NCBI GenBank assembly: GCA_012841565.1
Contig: DUUM01000145.1
Span: forward strand, 1 to 39,947
Reading direction: 5' to 3'
Length of the DNA: 39,947 nucleotides
Source: Candidatus Epulonipiscium sp.
Lineage (GTDB): Bacteria > Bacillota_A > Clostridia > Lachnospirales > Cellulosilyticaceae
A model generated the notes under the pieces. That model saw only the letters and a program-made list of their open reading frames with translations. It searched no databases and was not told where the DNA came from. Positions 17,586 to 26,685 of the stretch are shown here, in pieces. The translations under genes and the position numbers were made by a program. Each line of letters opens with the position of its first letter. The stretch's first letter is position 1.

Positions 17586-17586
17586 C

Positions 17587-17615
17587 TTGTTAAGCGGGCA
17601 CAACTAAAGTAAAAT
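17587..17615 (+). promoter_or_regulatory. Sigma-A promoter of ddl-murI
   Basis: TTGTTA (17587-17592), a 17-base spacer, then TAAAAT (17610-17615). It lies just after the spoIIR terminator, with a leader of about 27 bases to ddl. Confidence 0.6.
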
Positions 17616-17648
17616 AGAGTAGTAACATTATAAATAAGGAGGCAAATC

Positions 17649-18704
17649 ATGAACCAAATCATGAAACGTAATATCGTAGTACTTTTCGGGGGACAGTCCC
17701 CAGAGCATGAGGTTTCATTAAAATCGGCTACAACGATTATTCAAAACATAGATAAAGAGAAATATAATATATATCCTATAGGCATTACGAAAGAGGGTAA
17801 GTGGTTACTATATCAAGGTGAAATAAAAGGTATTGTGGACAATAAATGGATAAAAAAAGGGGTACCAACGATTATTAGTCCTGATGCAACTCATAAGGGA
17901 ATCATTATATTGAAAGATGAGCCCCTATTTGTAGAAATAGATATGATTTTTCCAGTGCTTCATGGTAGTAACGGAGAAGATGGAACCATTCAAGGCTTAT
18001 TTCAAATGGCCCAGATCCCATATGTAGGATGCGGTGTATTATCATCAGCAGTTTCCATGGATAAGGGAGTTACAAAAATCATAGCAGATGCCTATAATAT
18101 TCCACAGGCAAAGTATGTTATTGTAAGGACTAATAAGTTAGATAATACAGATAAGATTATATCAAAAATAGAATCTGTTTTTCCCTACCCATATTTTATT
18201 AAACCAGCCAATGCAGGTTCTTCTGTAGGGATTTCCAAGGCTAATAACAAAGAAGAGCTTATTCAGGGATTACATTTAGCAGCAAAATATGATACCAAAA
18301 TTCTTGTAGAAGAAACCATTGTAGGGCGGGAAGTAGAGACGGCGGCCTTAGGGAATGAAGATGTACAGATTTCAGGGGTTGGGGAAATCATAGCAGGTGC
18401 TGAGTTTTATGATTATGATGCAAAGTATAATAATGCAGAATCTAAAACAGTTGTCAATGCAGACTTACCAGATGAGATTAAAGAGCAAATTAGAACCTAT
18501 GCAAAAAGAATCTTTAAGGCAGTAGATGGTAAAGGCCTAGCTAGGATTGATTTTTTTGTAACAAGAGATAATAAAGTAATATTTAATGAAATAAACACAC
18601 TTCCTGGATTTACTTCTATTAGCATGTATCCAATGCTATGGAAAGCTCAAGGAATAGAAACACCAGAGCTGGTAGAGAAGCTTATTAATTTAGCAAGTTT
18701 GTAA
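17649..18704 (+). CDS. ddl: D-alanine--D-alanine ligase
   Basis: Joins two D-alanines with ATP for the peptidoglycan stem peptide. The 351-residue ATP-grasp enzyme has LFGGQSPEHEVSLKSA (about 12-27), HGSNGEDGTIQG (about 105-116), the omega-loop EFYDYDAKY, and NEINTLPGFTSISMYP. The EFYDYDAKY form is typical of D-Ala-D-Ala rather than VanA/B-type D-Ala-D-Lac ligases. ATG 17649 follows AAGGAGG. murI follows 18 bases later, so both enzymes supplying D-amino-acid building blocks share a transcript. Confidence 0.95.
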   Translation: MNQIMKRNIVVLFGGQSPEHEVSLKSATTIIQNIDKEKYNIYPIGITKEGKWLLYQGEIKGIVDNKWIKKGVPTIISPDATHKGIIILKDEPLFVEIDMIFPVLHGSNGEDGTIQGLFQMAQIPYVGCGVLSSAVSMDKGVTKIIADAYNIPQAKYVIVRTNKLDNTDKIISKIESVFPYPYFIKPANAGSSVGISKANNKEELIQGLHLAAKYDTKILVEETIVGREVETAALGNEDVQISGVGEIIAGAEFYDYDAKYNNAESKTVVNADLPDEIKEQIRTYAKRIFKAVDGKGLARIDFFVTRDNKVIFNEINTLPGFTSISMYPMLWKAQGIETPELVEKLINLASL

Positions 18705-18722
18705 AAAGAGAGGAAATTTATT

Positions 18723-19973
18723 ATGCACCATGAGCCAATTGGCATATTTGATTCAGGGTTAGGTGGACTAACTGTTGTAAAAGAAGTTATGGAACATCTC
18801 CCTAATGAATCAATCATATATTTCGGTGATACGGCCAGAGTGCCCTACGGAAATAAATCTAAAGAAACAATCACTAAATTTTCAGCCCAAATAATAAGGT
18901 TTTTACAAAGTAAAGGCGTAAAAGCTATTATTATTGCTTGTAATACGGTAAGTTCTAACAGTATTGAAGAGCTAAGAGCAATGTTTCCAGAGATACCCAT
19001 AGAAGGAGTCGTTGAACCCGGGGTGAAAGTAGGCCTAGAAAAAACGAAGACAGGTCGTATTGGGATTATAGGAACAGAAGCAACCATTAGAACGAATAAG
19101 TACCCTAGCCTAATTAAGGAAGCAAATCCGAAGGTTCAGGTGTTTGGTAAATCATGCCCTTTATTTGTACCCCTTGTAGAAGATGGATGGATCGATCATC
19201 CAGTAACACATATGGTAGCAACAGAGTATTTAGCACCTTTATTAAAAGAAGGAATAGATACGCTGATTTTAGGGTGTACCCATTACCCAATGCTATCAGA
19301 GACAATACAAAAAGTAGCAGGAGATCAGGTCACCCTTGTGAATCCAGCTCAAGAAGCAGCATACAAAATGGAGAGAAACCTAAAAGAGTGGCAACAACTC
19401 TCATCAGGCAAGACAATGCCAATATATGAGTTTTATGTCAGTGATCATACAAGTCAGTTTGAGCATATGGCCAAAGAATTCCTAAAAAGACCGATTGAGC
19501 ATGTTCAGTTAGTGGATCTTGGGAAAAAAGAAGAGGAGAAAATAGGAATAATTAATAAACAGGAATGCACCCTATGGATTGCAACAAAACAAATCTACAA
19601 GGCCCATACAGATAGTCTTGAAGAGACATTTCAAGGGAAGATATCTGAAAAAAATGGGAATATATATATTATTTATAATGAACAAAATAAAGATACAGGC
19701 ATAAAAATAACCAATCAACTAAAGGTTTCCAAAGATGGAAGCGTATCTGTTAGGCGCATGGGTGGGCATAAATCACTGCTTCACTTTACCAAAGATAAAT
19801 TATATACCACATTTTATAACACAGGGCATGGAACAATGGAGCTTACATTTAAACCAATTGTTATAGAGTGTAATGAGGTGGATTCGGGATATCAAGTGAG
19901 GTTAGAATATGAGATTTATATGGGAGAAGAAAAATTAAGTTGTAACCACTACACCTTAGAGGCAACTTTTTAG
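18723..19973 (+). CDS. murI: Glutamate racemase fused to a DUF1934 (YwiB-like) domain
   Basis: Residues about 1-266 are a full MurI: GIFDSGLGGLTV, both catalytic cysteines (Cys73 in ACNTVSS, Cys185 in LGCTHYP) and VEPGV. This part makes D-glutamate for peptidoglycan. Residues about 275-416 match DUF1934/YwiB, a calycin-like beta-barrel of unknown function: TFQGKISEKNGNIYIIYNE, SVRRMGG, LYTTFYNTGHG, and a C-terminal LEYEIYMGEE segment. A usual MurI is about 265 residues. The reading frame runs through the junction without a stop or second ribosome-binding site, so it is a true fusion in this sequence. Confidence 0.92.
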   Translation: MHHEPIGIFDSGLGGLTVVKEVMEHLPNESIIYFGDTARVPYGNKSKETITKFSAQIIRFLQSKGVKAIIIACNTVSSNSIEELRAMFPEIPIEGVVEPGVKVGLEKTKTGRIGIIGTEATIRTNKYPSLIKEANPKVQVFGKSCPLFVPLVEDGWIDHPVTHMVATEYLAPLLKEGIDTLILGCTHYPMLSETIQKVAGDQVTLVNPAQEAAYKMERNLKEWQQLSSGKTMPIYEFYVSDHTSQFEHMAKEFLKRPIEHVQLVDLGKKEEEKIGIINKQECTLWIATKQIYKAHTDSLEETFQGKISEKNGNIYIIYNEQNKDTGIKITNQLKVSKDGSVSVRRMGGHKSLLHFTKDKLYTTFYNTGHGTMELTFKPIVIECNEVDSGYQVRLEYEIYMGEEKLSCNHYTLEATF

Positions 19974-20057
19974 CTAAGTTTTTTAGGAAAAACTGTCGAA
20001 ATAGACTATAGCACTTATATGTGCTTTATAATCATGTTTTAAATAAGGAGGCACACA

Positions 20058-21803
20058 ATGAAAAAGTATGGAAAAGTAGCACTGACCCTTCTTTTTTCTG
20101 CAAGTATTGTTTTACCCATATACCCACAGACATTTCTGAATATGGATCAGGATGAATATAAACAAGCCCAAACACAGGCTATCAAGGAAGAAAGAGGACT
20201 TGTTATAGATAACCAGTCAGACCTTGGTTATTTAACCTATGTGAATCACAAGGGTGAAAAGGTGACAAGGAATTATCATAAAAACGAAGTTAAAGTTGAA
20301 AGAATAACACACTATGAAGTAGAAGATTTAATAGGGTACATAGATGAAATGTTTCCGAATTTTAAATTTGACCCAAGAGATACAACAGCTGAACACGTTC
20401 GGCCGGGGGATTATATTTATATGCACCTGGCACCGGACAAAACAATTACCCATATTAGTACTTCTATAAACCACATTGTTCGCTATGGTAAGGTTAAGCA
20501 ATTTGTTCCAGGTGGAATGGGCATGACCACTATGGTGATAGAAGATGAGCAAGGACAAACATTTCATATGGAAGTCGATAGCCAAGTGCCTGTTATGAAA
20601 GCAGGTATACCAATGACTGTTTCTCAGATACAAGAAGGGGACTGGGTAAAAGTACTGCTTTCCCAGGGGGCAATTGCTCCGGGCGACATAGGAGAATATG
20701 TTAAAGAAATAATAGTTGACCGTGGTAGCAGACATATATCCAATATCTATAGGGGCCAAATTACCCATATAGATTCTTATCAAAGTAAGATATATTTACA
20801 AAATACCCAGCCTATGGTGAAAAATGGGTGGGGTCCTTATAAAGATATTAAAGAGTTAGCCATTAAACAAGGAAGCGTCCAGTCCTATTATATGGGGAGC
20901 ATTGTATCTTGGGATTATGTAACGAGATACCTTAAAAATCAACAAGGCTATGTTTACATTGCTATGGAAGATTATTATGGCAGTGAAAGGGCAGTTAAGC
21001 TGGATTTCCAAAGCCTTCACCAAAGAACATTACCAGCAACAACAATTATTAGTGCCCAGCCTGGTTTAATAAAATTAATGAGCGGGGAAGAGATTGAGGT
21101 AAAAGAAGATACCATTATCCGTAGAAATGGCCGCCTTGTAGACCCCTATAGTATTATGGCAAGTGACTACGCTCAGGTTGTTGTAACAGGAGAAACGAAA
21201 GCCGCAGTTATTGATATTATGGATAGACCAATAGTAGGAAACCTACAAATATTTAGAGGACGTATTAAAAAGATTCAAGATCAAGAAACCTTTGAAGTAG
21301 AAACATTCTCCATGCTAGAAGGTACCTTATGGATGTTCCACCCAATTCCAAGAACCTTTACCATTGATAATAGAACAAAATTCTATGATGAATCAGGAAT
21401 AATTGATAATGGTATAGAAACATTTATAGGATACGGCGAAGGATCTGAAATAGAAGCAGTTTACACAGCCATTGTAGAGGGAGATTATGCCCAAGCAGTT
21501 ATAAAAATGCCTTACACAAGACATTCTGTTCGTGGTGAGATTTACGAATCATCTGAAAGTGAAATAAAAATTAAAGATACTTATATCTATCATGAGCAAC
21601 TTAAACGTTGGGAAGTAAAAGGACGAAAAGATAATACACAAAATATTACCCTTGCACCAAACGTAGCCGTAATGAAAAGTGGAAAAATTATATCACCAAA
21701 GTCCCTAGTAAAAGGAGACCGTGTTCGTATTATGACAGATATAGATCCTTTAATTGACAAAGAAGCAGGCGTAGAAGGATATTTAATTATCGTTGAGGAG
21801 TAG
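20058..21803 (+). CDS. Secreted beta-rich protein of unknown function
   Basis: A 581-residue protein with an N-terminal signal (about 1-24). No enzyme motif is recognised. It is built of repeated beta units of the type G-x-I/V...I...GD-x-V (for example RPGDYIYMHL, IQEGDWVKVLL, MASDYAQVVV, LVKGDRVRIMT), interleaved with RGxIxxI segments, which suggests a string of small S1/OB-like or Hedgehog-Intein-like barrels. It starts after AAGGAGG and ends 9 bases before an SLH-protein gene, so the two are co-expressed. The context suggests a cell-envelope component, possibly partner of the SLH protein. Confidence 0.75.
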   Translation: MKKYGKVALTLLFSASIVLPIYPQTFLNMDQDEYKQAQTQAIKEERGLVIDNQSDLGYLTYVNHKGEKVTRNYHKNEVKVERITHYEVEDLIGYIDEMFPNFKFDPRDTTAEHVRPGDYIYMHLAPDKTITHISTSINHIVRYGKVKQFVPGGMGMTTMVIEDEQGQTFHMEVDSQVPVMKAGIPMTVSQIQEGDWVKVLLSQGAIAPGDIGEYVKEIIVDRGSRHISNIYRGQITHIDSYQSKIYLQNTQPMVKNGWGPYKDIKELAIKQGSVQSYYMGSIVSWDYVTRYLKNQQGYVYIAMEDYYGSERAVKLDFQSLHQRTLPATTIISAQPGLIKLMSGEEIEVKEDTIIRRNGRLVDPYSIMASDYAQVVVTGETKAAVIDIMDRPIVGNLQIFRGRIKKIQDQETFEVETFSMLEGTLWMFHPIPRTFTIDNRTKFYDESGIIDNGIETFIGYGEGSEIEAVYTAIVEGDYAQAVIKMPYTRHSVRGEIYESSESEIKIKDTYIYHEQLKRWEVKGRKDNTQNITLAPNVAVMKSGKIISPKSLVKGDRVRIMTDIDPLIDKEAGVEGYLIIVEE

Positions 21804-21812
21804 GAGGAAATC

Positions 21813-23324
21813 ATGAGAAAAGTAATTCTAGCAACAATACTTACCCTATCATTTACAGTACAAGCTTTTGCACTAGAAGGAGAAATGGGGTACTTTGGTG
21901 GGATTTCAACAGGAACTAAGCTACCTACCACAACGGAAATAGCTCAAAAGAATGCTAAAAAGAAAACAAGCAAACAGTCCTTACCTTATAAAGAACATAT
22001 TTACTTAAATGGTAAAGCAGAGCTTGTAGAAGGAACCATAGAGATACGTCCATCAGGAGAAGTAGATCCAGCAAAACCAGTAGGGAGTTATAAAGAAACC
22101 TATATTGTAAAGGCTCAAAATTCAGATGGATCCAACGTACTAAATCGTACCCTAACTTTAGATACCAAGTATGTCTATGATGCCCAGTATCGTCAGGCGA
22201 CAAAAACATCAGTGGTCAGCAAATGGAGTGAGACGATTATTGTAGGCGGACAAATGTATACATTAGATAGTAAACAGTCTCATTTTAATAAAAGTATACT
22301 TGAAGATTACACCCCAGGGGTTATGTATTACAGGGGAGATCTTAATTATAGAGCTGTCTATATGACAGAAGGTGAAGATGAGGGCAATCAAACAAGCGTA
22401 GCTGTCAATGGCCCCATATACGGATACGACCAGGCATGGGCAAAAACAGAAACTCAAAAGCTGAATATCATCGTAAATAACGGAGGGCGTCAATACCATA
22501 TTGAGCAAAACCCATCTCTTACAGTTAGTAAAACTTTGCAATACGGTGCTAATGAACCAGACGCTATTAGTTTTCAAGGAAACTACAAGGAATTAACAAA
22601 AAATGAAGGAATGGCTTTATATCATATTAGAGTCGGCGCAAAAGACTTATATGAAGAAGAAACTCAAGGTGGACTGCATATGCCGGATAATACAAGCATA
22701 GAACAGCTAATAGCACCCTATATTTCACGCATTCAAGGACACTTTGCAGAAAGTGATATAAAGAAACTATATAGTATGGGGATTTACACAGGGCCAACAA
22801 GTACATTTAATCCGAATCAGGTTATAACAAGAGGAGAATATATAAAAGCCCTTGTGTTAGCAATGAAAATACCTATTGAAGAAGTTAAAGTAACAAAAAA
22901 GAAAACATCTAAGAAAACAGATGTAGCGCCTATCTTTTTAAATTTAGCAGAAACAGACGCTTATTATCCATATGCCCTAGCAGCGTACAATGCAGGTCTT
23001 ATAAGTGGGGGCGTTTTTTCAAAAGATGAGGCAATGACAAGAGAACTCGCCTATGCACTAGTTGTGAGGATGATAGGACTAGAGCGCCTAGGTTTTTATG
23101 GTCAAATCTACACACCATTTGTAGATGATAACAAAATATCATCATGGGCAAAAGGTTCCATACAAGCAGGGGTGTCCCTAGGACTCATACGTCCAGATGA
23201 AAACGGATACTTTTTACCGCAAAGGAAGGTAACGAAAGCAGAAGCTGCAGCTATTACCAACCAAATGATAGACTATCTGCGCTATACCCTAAAAATAGAT
23301 TACCAAGAAAAAATTATGCAGTAA
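21813..23324 (+). CDS. SLH-domain secreted surface protein
   Basis: A 503-residue protein with a signal peptide (about 1-20) and a unique beta-rich middle (about 45-290). Three S-layer homology repeats occupy about 300-495: GHFAESDIKKLYSMGI ... NQVITRGEYIKAL, AYYPYALAAYNAGLIS ... AMTRELAYALVVRMIG, and SSWAKGSIQAGVSLGL ... RKVTKAEAAAI. SLH domains bind pyruvylated secondary cell wall polymer. The anchor is C-terminal here. It is the second gene of a pair with the unknown secreted protein and is followed by a terminator. Confidence 0.9.
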   Translation: MRKVILATILTLSFTVQAFALEGEMGYFGGISTGTKLPTTTEIAQKNAKKKTSKQSLPYKEHIYLNGKAELVEGTIEIRPSGEVDPAKPVGSYKETYIVKAQNSDGSNVLNRTLTLDTKYVYDAQYRQATKTSVVSKWSETIIVGGQMYTLDSKQSHFNKSILEDYTPGVMYYRGDLNYRAVYMTEGEDEGNQTSVAVNGPIYGYDQAWAKTETQKLNIIVNNGGRQYHIEQNPSLTVSKTLQYGANEPDAISFQGNYKELTKNEGMALYHIRVGAKDLYEEETQGGLHMPDNTSIEQLIAPYISRIQGHFAESDIKKLYSMGIYTGPTSTFNPNQVITRGEYIKALVLAMKIPIEEVKVTKKKTSKKTDVAPIFLNLAETDAYYPYALAAYNAGLISGGVFSKDEAMTRELAYALVVRMIGLERLGFYGQIYTPFVDDNKISSWAKGSIQAGVSLGLIRPDENGYFLPQRKVTKAEAAAITNQMIDYLRYTLKIDYQEKIMQ

Positions 23325-23354
23325 GTTCTGCATGACACTTTTTACAATATTATG

Positions 23355-23390
23355 AAGGCCTTCTAAGACACCAATCTTAGGAGGCTTTTT
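23355..23390 (+). terminator. Intrinsic terminator after the SLH gene
   Basis: GCCTTCTAAGA (23358-23368) pairs with TCTTAGGAGGC (23375-23385) with one wobble pair, followed by five T residues. Confidence 0.85.
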
Positions 23391-23489
23391 GTTATAGAAA
23401 AAAATTTATAAAAGATGGGGGTAATAATAGGCCCTAATGCTATATATACAATGTACGTACAAACAACAAAGAAAAAGGAGGTGACCTAG

Positions 23490-23675
23490 ATGCTAGATGA
23501 AGGAGAAAACGTAAAGGTTCGTATTACCTATGAAAAAGGATCCCAAACACTTAGTCAGTGTGATCCCACAGCAAAGGATAGCGACTTATTTGTAGTAGCA
23601 GAGGCAATAGCAAGTCTTAGAGAGTATGAAAAAGTAGAATATGCAAAAATTACAGAAGCAAGATTGTTAGGTTAA
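23490..23675 (+). CDS. DUF1659 family small protein
   Basis: A 61-residue protein (VKVRITYEKGSQTLSQCDPTAKDSDLFVVAEAI...) recognised as DUF1659. It starts after a near-perfect ribosome-binding site (AAGGAGGTGA), so it is probably well expressed. It is the first of three tightly spaced small genes (DUF1659, DUF2922, YvrJ) that commonly travel together in Clostridia and Bacilli. The function of the trio is unknown. Confidence 0.8.
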   Translation: MLDEGENVKVRITYEKGSQTLSQCDPTAKDSDLFVVAEAIASLREYEKVEYAKITEARLLG

Positions 23676-23706
23676 GTAAGATTTAAATAGGATAGGAGGA
23701 GAAAGC

Positions 23707-23934
23707 ATGGAAGAGCCAAAAAAAGTATTGCAAATGACTTTTGTCACACAAGAAGGCGGTAGCCTTAGAATATCTGTGGGACAGACAAAAGAAACCCTAA
23801 CGGCAGAAGAAGTAAAAGCAGTTATGGATACAGTTGTAAGTTCTGGTGTATTTAAAACAGGTAAAGGAGCAGTTGTAGGAAAAGCGGCAGCCCGCTTCTT
23901 AACACAACAAATCCAAAAGCTAGACATAGTGTAG
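23707..23934 (+). CDS. DUF2922 family small protein
   Basis: A 75-residue protein with the DUF2922 pattern (LQMTFVTQEGGSLRISVGQTK, LTAEEVKAVMDTVVSSGVF, then a short basic end with GAVVGKAAARF). No catalytic motif is visible. ATG follows GATAGGAGGAGAAAGC. It lies 31 bases after DUF1659 and 13 bases before yvrJ. Function unknown. Confidence 0.8.
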   Translation: MEEPKKVLQMTFVTQEGGSLRISVGQTKETLTAEEVKAVMDTVVSSGVFKTGKGAVVGKAAARFLTQQIQKLDIV

Positions 23935-23947
23935 TCAGGAGGCACCT

Positions 23948-24091
23948 ATGCAAGAGATGCTCATCCAAATAGGGAACCTTGGTTTTCCAATCGTCGTTTC
24001 TATGTATCTATTGATACGAGTCGAAACAAAGATAGAAGATCTAACCCTTAGTATACAGGAGCTAACAGGTGTTATAAGACCCAATAACTAG
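23948..24091 (+). CDS. YvrJ family small membrane protein
   Basis: A 47-residue protein: MQEMLIQIGNLGFPIVVSMY, then LLIRVETKIEDLTLSIQELT. This is the YvrJ pattern: one membrane helix (GNLGFPIVVSMYLL) followed by an amphipathic helix with ETKIEDL. AGGAGG (23936-23941) is correctly placed before ATG 23948. The reading frame ends with TAG at 24089-24091. The role is unknown; phage-holin-like topology has been noted for such short proteins, but nothing here proves it. Confidence 0.85.
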   Translation: MQEMLIQIGNLGFPIVVSMYLLIRVETKIEDLTLSIQELTGVIRPNN

Positions 24092-24098
24092 GAAGATA

Positions 24099-24157
24099 AA
24101 TTAAAAATCCTATATGGAACCCAGTACAAACTGGGAATCCATATAGGATTTTTAATT
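24099..24157 (+). terminator. Long two-stage terminator after yvrJ
   Basis: A 20-bp perfect stem (arms 24099-24118 and 24138-24157) encloses a second 5-bp stem CCCAG/CTGGG (24120-24124 and 24131-24135). The arms end in A- and T-tracts, so termination in both directions is plausible. It insulates the S-layer promoter region downstream. Confidence 0.85.
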
Positions 24158-24542
24158 GTAATAAACAATCAAAGTGTTACACAAGTGTTACGTAGTGTGT
24201 TAATAATATCCAGTAATCTTGTAAAAAATTATAAAGCCCAATAGGATAACTGTATATTCCATAAGGATTTGGCCTTAAAATCTTAAAAAGCAGACTATTT
24301 ACAGCAAAGTTACAAAGGGGTACCCCCTATTGTAAATCTTAAAAAGCCCGTGTATAATGAACTTATCAAGCGTACCCCGCATGATCGCCAACAATCGTAG
24401 ACTAAAAACAAGCCACGTAATAAAATATTAAAATAGTATTAACAAATATGTAAAATTAATTACGAAAGATTTAAGTCTATCATGTGCTGGCGTAGTAAAA
24501 ACATAAAACATAACAACAAAGACAACTAGGAGGAACATAATA
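24158..24542 (+). promoter_or_regulatory. Upstream region and long leader of S-layer-like gene 1
   Basis: 385 bases without a gene. A 14-base direct repeat AAATCTTAAAAAGC occurs at 24278-24291 and 24334-24347, 56 bases apart; the second copy lies inside the promoter spacer. GGGGTACCCC (24317-24326) is a perfect 10-bp palindrome touching the -35 box. AGTGTTAC occurs twice near 24174-24192. The predicted transcript has a leader of about 175 bases before AGGAGGAAC and ATG 24543, as is usual for abundant S-layer mRNAs. No small ORF is seen. Confidence 0.55.
24330..24358 (+). promoter_or_regulatory. Sigma-A promoter of S-layer-like gene 1
   Basis: TTGTAA (24330-24335), a 17-base spacer, and TATAAT (24353-24358). 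The palindrome GGGGTACCCC ends 3 bases before the -35 box and could be an operator. Confidence 0.7.
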
Positions 24543-26663
24543 ATGAAATTTCGTCAAAAATTCGCAGCGGTATTAGCTGCACTCATGCTTGCAACATCAT
24601 TACCAACATTCGCAGCATCTACTAATGGGGTCAACAAGATTATAACAGTAGCAAAGGGTACACCTTTAGATGCTACAATGGCACCACAACTTAAAATTGA
24701 GTTAAAAGATGAGTTAACATCAGGACAAGCATTTTACCTCACTTTAGAAAACGCAGAGTGGGATAAAGACATCGCTACAGAGCTTGCTACAGATGAAAAC
24801 TTTGGTTACAAACTGAGCTCAAATAACAAGCAATTAGAAGTAAAAGCAAAAGGGGATTTAAAAGATAAGACTAAAACATACATGATTCCAATGCTTACAA
24901 AAGTAACAGGCGGAGACGCAACCGTTATCATTGATTCTAACGATACAGTTATAACAAGTGGAAAATATGTATTTGCAACATCTAACAATCAAAGTGCTAT
25001 TGTAACAGCAGCAGATGCAAAAGCTTTTGCAACAGTTGGTACAATGTCAGAGATTACCATTGAAGAAGCACATATTGGTGCATTTAAAAATGACGATGAA
25101 AAGAAAACACAAAAAGTAAGATTTGAACTAGAAGGATCTGGTTTTGAATTTGACTATGATAAAGGTGAAGTACTAGCAGCAAAACTACTTGGAACAAAAG
25201 CTTATACAGATGCAAAATTCTCTGTAACAGTAATAGATGCAACAACAATTGAAGCAACAATTAAAGCAAATGATTTAAAAGCAACACAAAGAGGTGCCCT
25301 TACACTTACAGGTATTAAAGTAAGAGCAACTAAAGACGCAGCTTATGGTGATGTCAATGTAATCGTAAGTGGTGACCTGAATGATTCAACAGAAGTACTT
25401 GTAGCAAAATACGGAGACTACAGTACAGAACTTAAAGTAGCAAAAGAGTACACAGCAGTAGCAGGACAAAAACTTAAAGACATCGAGTTTACATTATCTG
25501 AAACAGTAGCTGATTCCTTAAATGGAAATAGAGAAACAATATTCTCATTCCCAGAAGGCGTAACAATTGATACAGTATCAGTTATTAAAGCAGAAGGTCT
25601 TCAAGACAAAGCAGATGCACCAGTTGCAAGTATCGTAAAAGATGATGATACCAATACGAACCAATTTAAAGTGAAATCTATTGCATCTGATAGTAAGAGC
25701 AAAACAGCTATCACATTTAAAGCAACATTGAATGTACCAGCTTCTTTTGCTAAAGATCTTGATCTTTCAGCAGAAGGTAGATCAATTGAAGGTAAAAAAG
25801 AAGTTAAAGTAGCAACAGTAACAGCACCAGCTACAGTAGAAATAACATCTGCAACCGTTAAAGTAGGGATAGCAAAACAAATAGGTGGAAAAGTTGTTAT
25901 TAAAGAAACAGAAAAAGGTAGCCTGTCAGCAGGAAAAATGTTCCTTGCTATAGATGATAGTGACTTTAACTACACAGCAGCACCAGAAGTAAAAGTTACA
26001 GAAGGTAACCTTAAAATAGATTCAAAAGCTAAAATTGTAAAAGGTGGTATTGAAGTTACTGTAACAGGTAAAAGTACAGCACCTTCAACACTTGAAATTA
26101 ACGGCGGAGAACTTAAAGTTAATGGTTATGTACCAGAAGGAACATACACAGTAAAGGTTGGAGGACCAGCACTTTCAGTCCATTCAGCAGCTACTTTATG
26201 GGATGCTAAAAAAGTACAACACGAAGATATTGATGCAATTGTAGAACAAGACTTTATCTTTGTAGGATCAAAAGAAGAAGCAAATAAACCAAATAAATCT
26301 ACATTTGTAATTGGAAAATCTAATTACACAGTAAATGGCGAAGAAAAAACAATGGATACACCAGCTTATATTTCAGGTGGGCGTACAATGTTACCAGTTC
26401 GTTATGTAGCAGATGCTCTAGGAGTAGACCCTAGCCAAATCCTATGGGATGGCCCAACTAAAACTGTAACAATTCTTGCAGAGCGCGTCGTTCAAATTAA
26501 ACTTGGAAGCAAATCAATGCTCATTAACGGTGCAAATGTACCAATGAGTTCAGCAGCAGAAATGAAAAATAGCCGTGTATTTGTTCCAGTAGCAGAAATT
26601 GCAAGAGCTTTAGGTGCAAACGTAGCATGGGACGACATGACAAAAACAGCTAGCTTTAACTAA
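24543..26663 (+). CDS. S-layer-like secreted protein 1 with C-terminal stalk (Cu-amine-oxidase-N-like) domain
   Basis: A 706-residue protein with signal peptide (MKFRQKFAAVLAALML...TFAAS). A long Lys/Thr/Ala/Val-rich beta part (about 28-580) is followed by a C-terminal copper amine oxidase N-terminal-like domain (about 585-706: YTVNGEEKTMDTPAYISGGR, MLPVRYVADALGV, VFVPVAEIARALGANVAWDD). It is nearly cysteine-free, lysine-rich and lacks SLH or CWB2 repeats. The strong promoter, long leader and uniform codon choice suggest very high expression. Stalk domains are thought to be structural; no copper oxidase activity is implied. It is the first of three collinear paralogs. Confidence 0.85.
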   Translation: MKFRQKFAAVLAALMLATSLPTFAASTNGVNKIITVAKGTPLDATMAPQLKIELKDELTSGQAFYLTLENAEWDKDIATELATDENFGYKLSSNNKQLEVKAKGDLKDKTKTYMIPMLTKVTGGDATVIIDSNDTVITSGKYVFATSNNQSAIVTAADAKAFATVGTMSEITIEEAHIGAFKNDDEKKTQKVRFELEGSGFEFDYDKGEVLAAKLLGTKAYTDAKFSVTVIDATTIEATIKANDLKATQRGALTLTGIKVRATKDAAYGDVNVIVSGDLNDSTEVLVAKYGDYSTELKVAKEYTAVAGQKLKDIEFTLSETVADSLNGNRETIFSFPEGVTIDTVSVIKAEGLQDKADAPVASIVKDDDTNTNQFKVKSIASDSKSKTAITFKATLNVPASFAKDLDLSAEGRSIEGKKEVKVATVTAPATVEITSATVKVGIAKQIGGKVVIKETEKGSLSAGKMFLAIDDSDFNYTAAPEVKVTEGNLKIDSKAKIVKGGIEVTVTGKSTAPSTLEINGGELKVNGYVPEGTYTVKVGGPALSVHSAATLWDAKKVQHEDIDAIVEQDFIFVGSKEEANKPNKSTFVIGKSNYTVNGEEKTMDTPAYISGGRTMLPVRYVADALGVDPSQILWDGPTKTVTILAERVVQIKLGSKSMLINGANVPMSSAAEMKNSRVFVPVAEIARALGANVAWDDMTKTASFN

Positions 26664-26685
26664 ATAGGGTCAATGTGGTAATAAT

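Noticed and set aside
20328..20783. 151-residue - strand ORF
   Set aside because: Antisense of the secreted beta-rich protein, no family, no ribosome-binding site.
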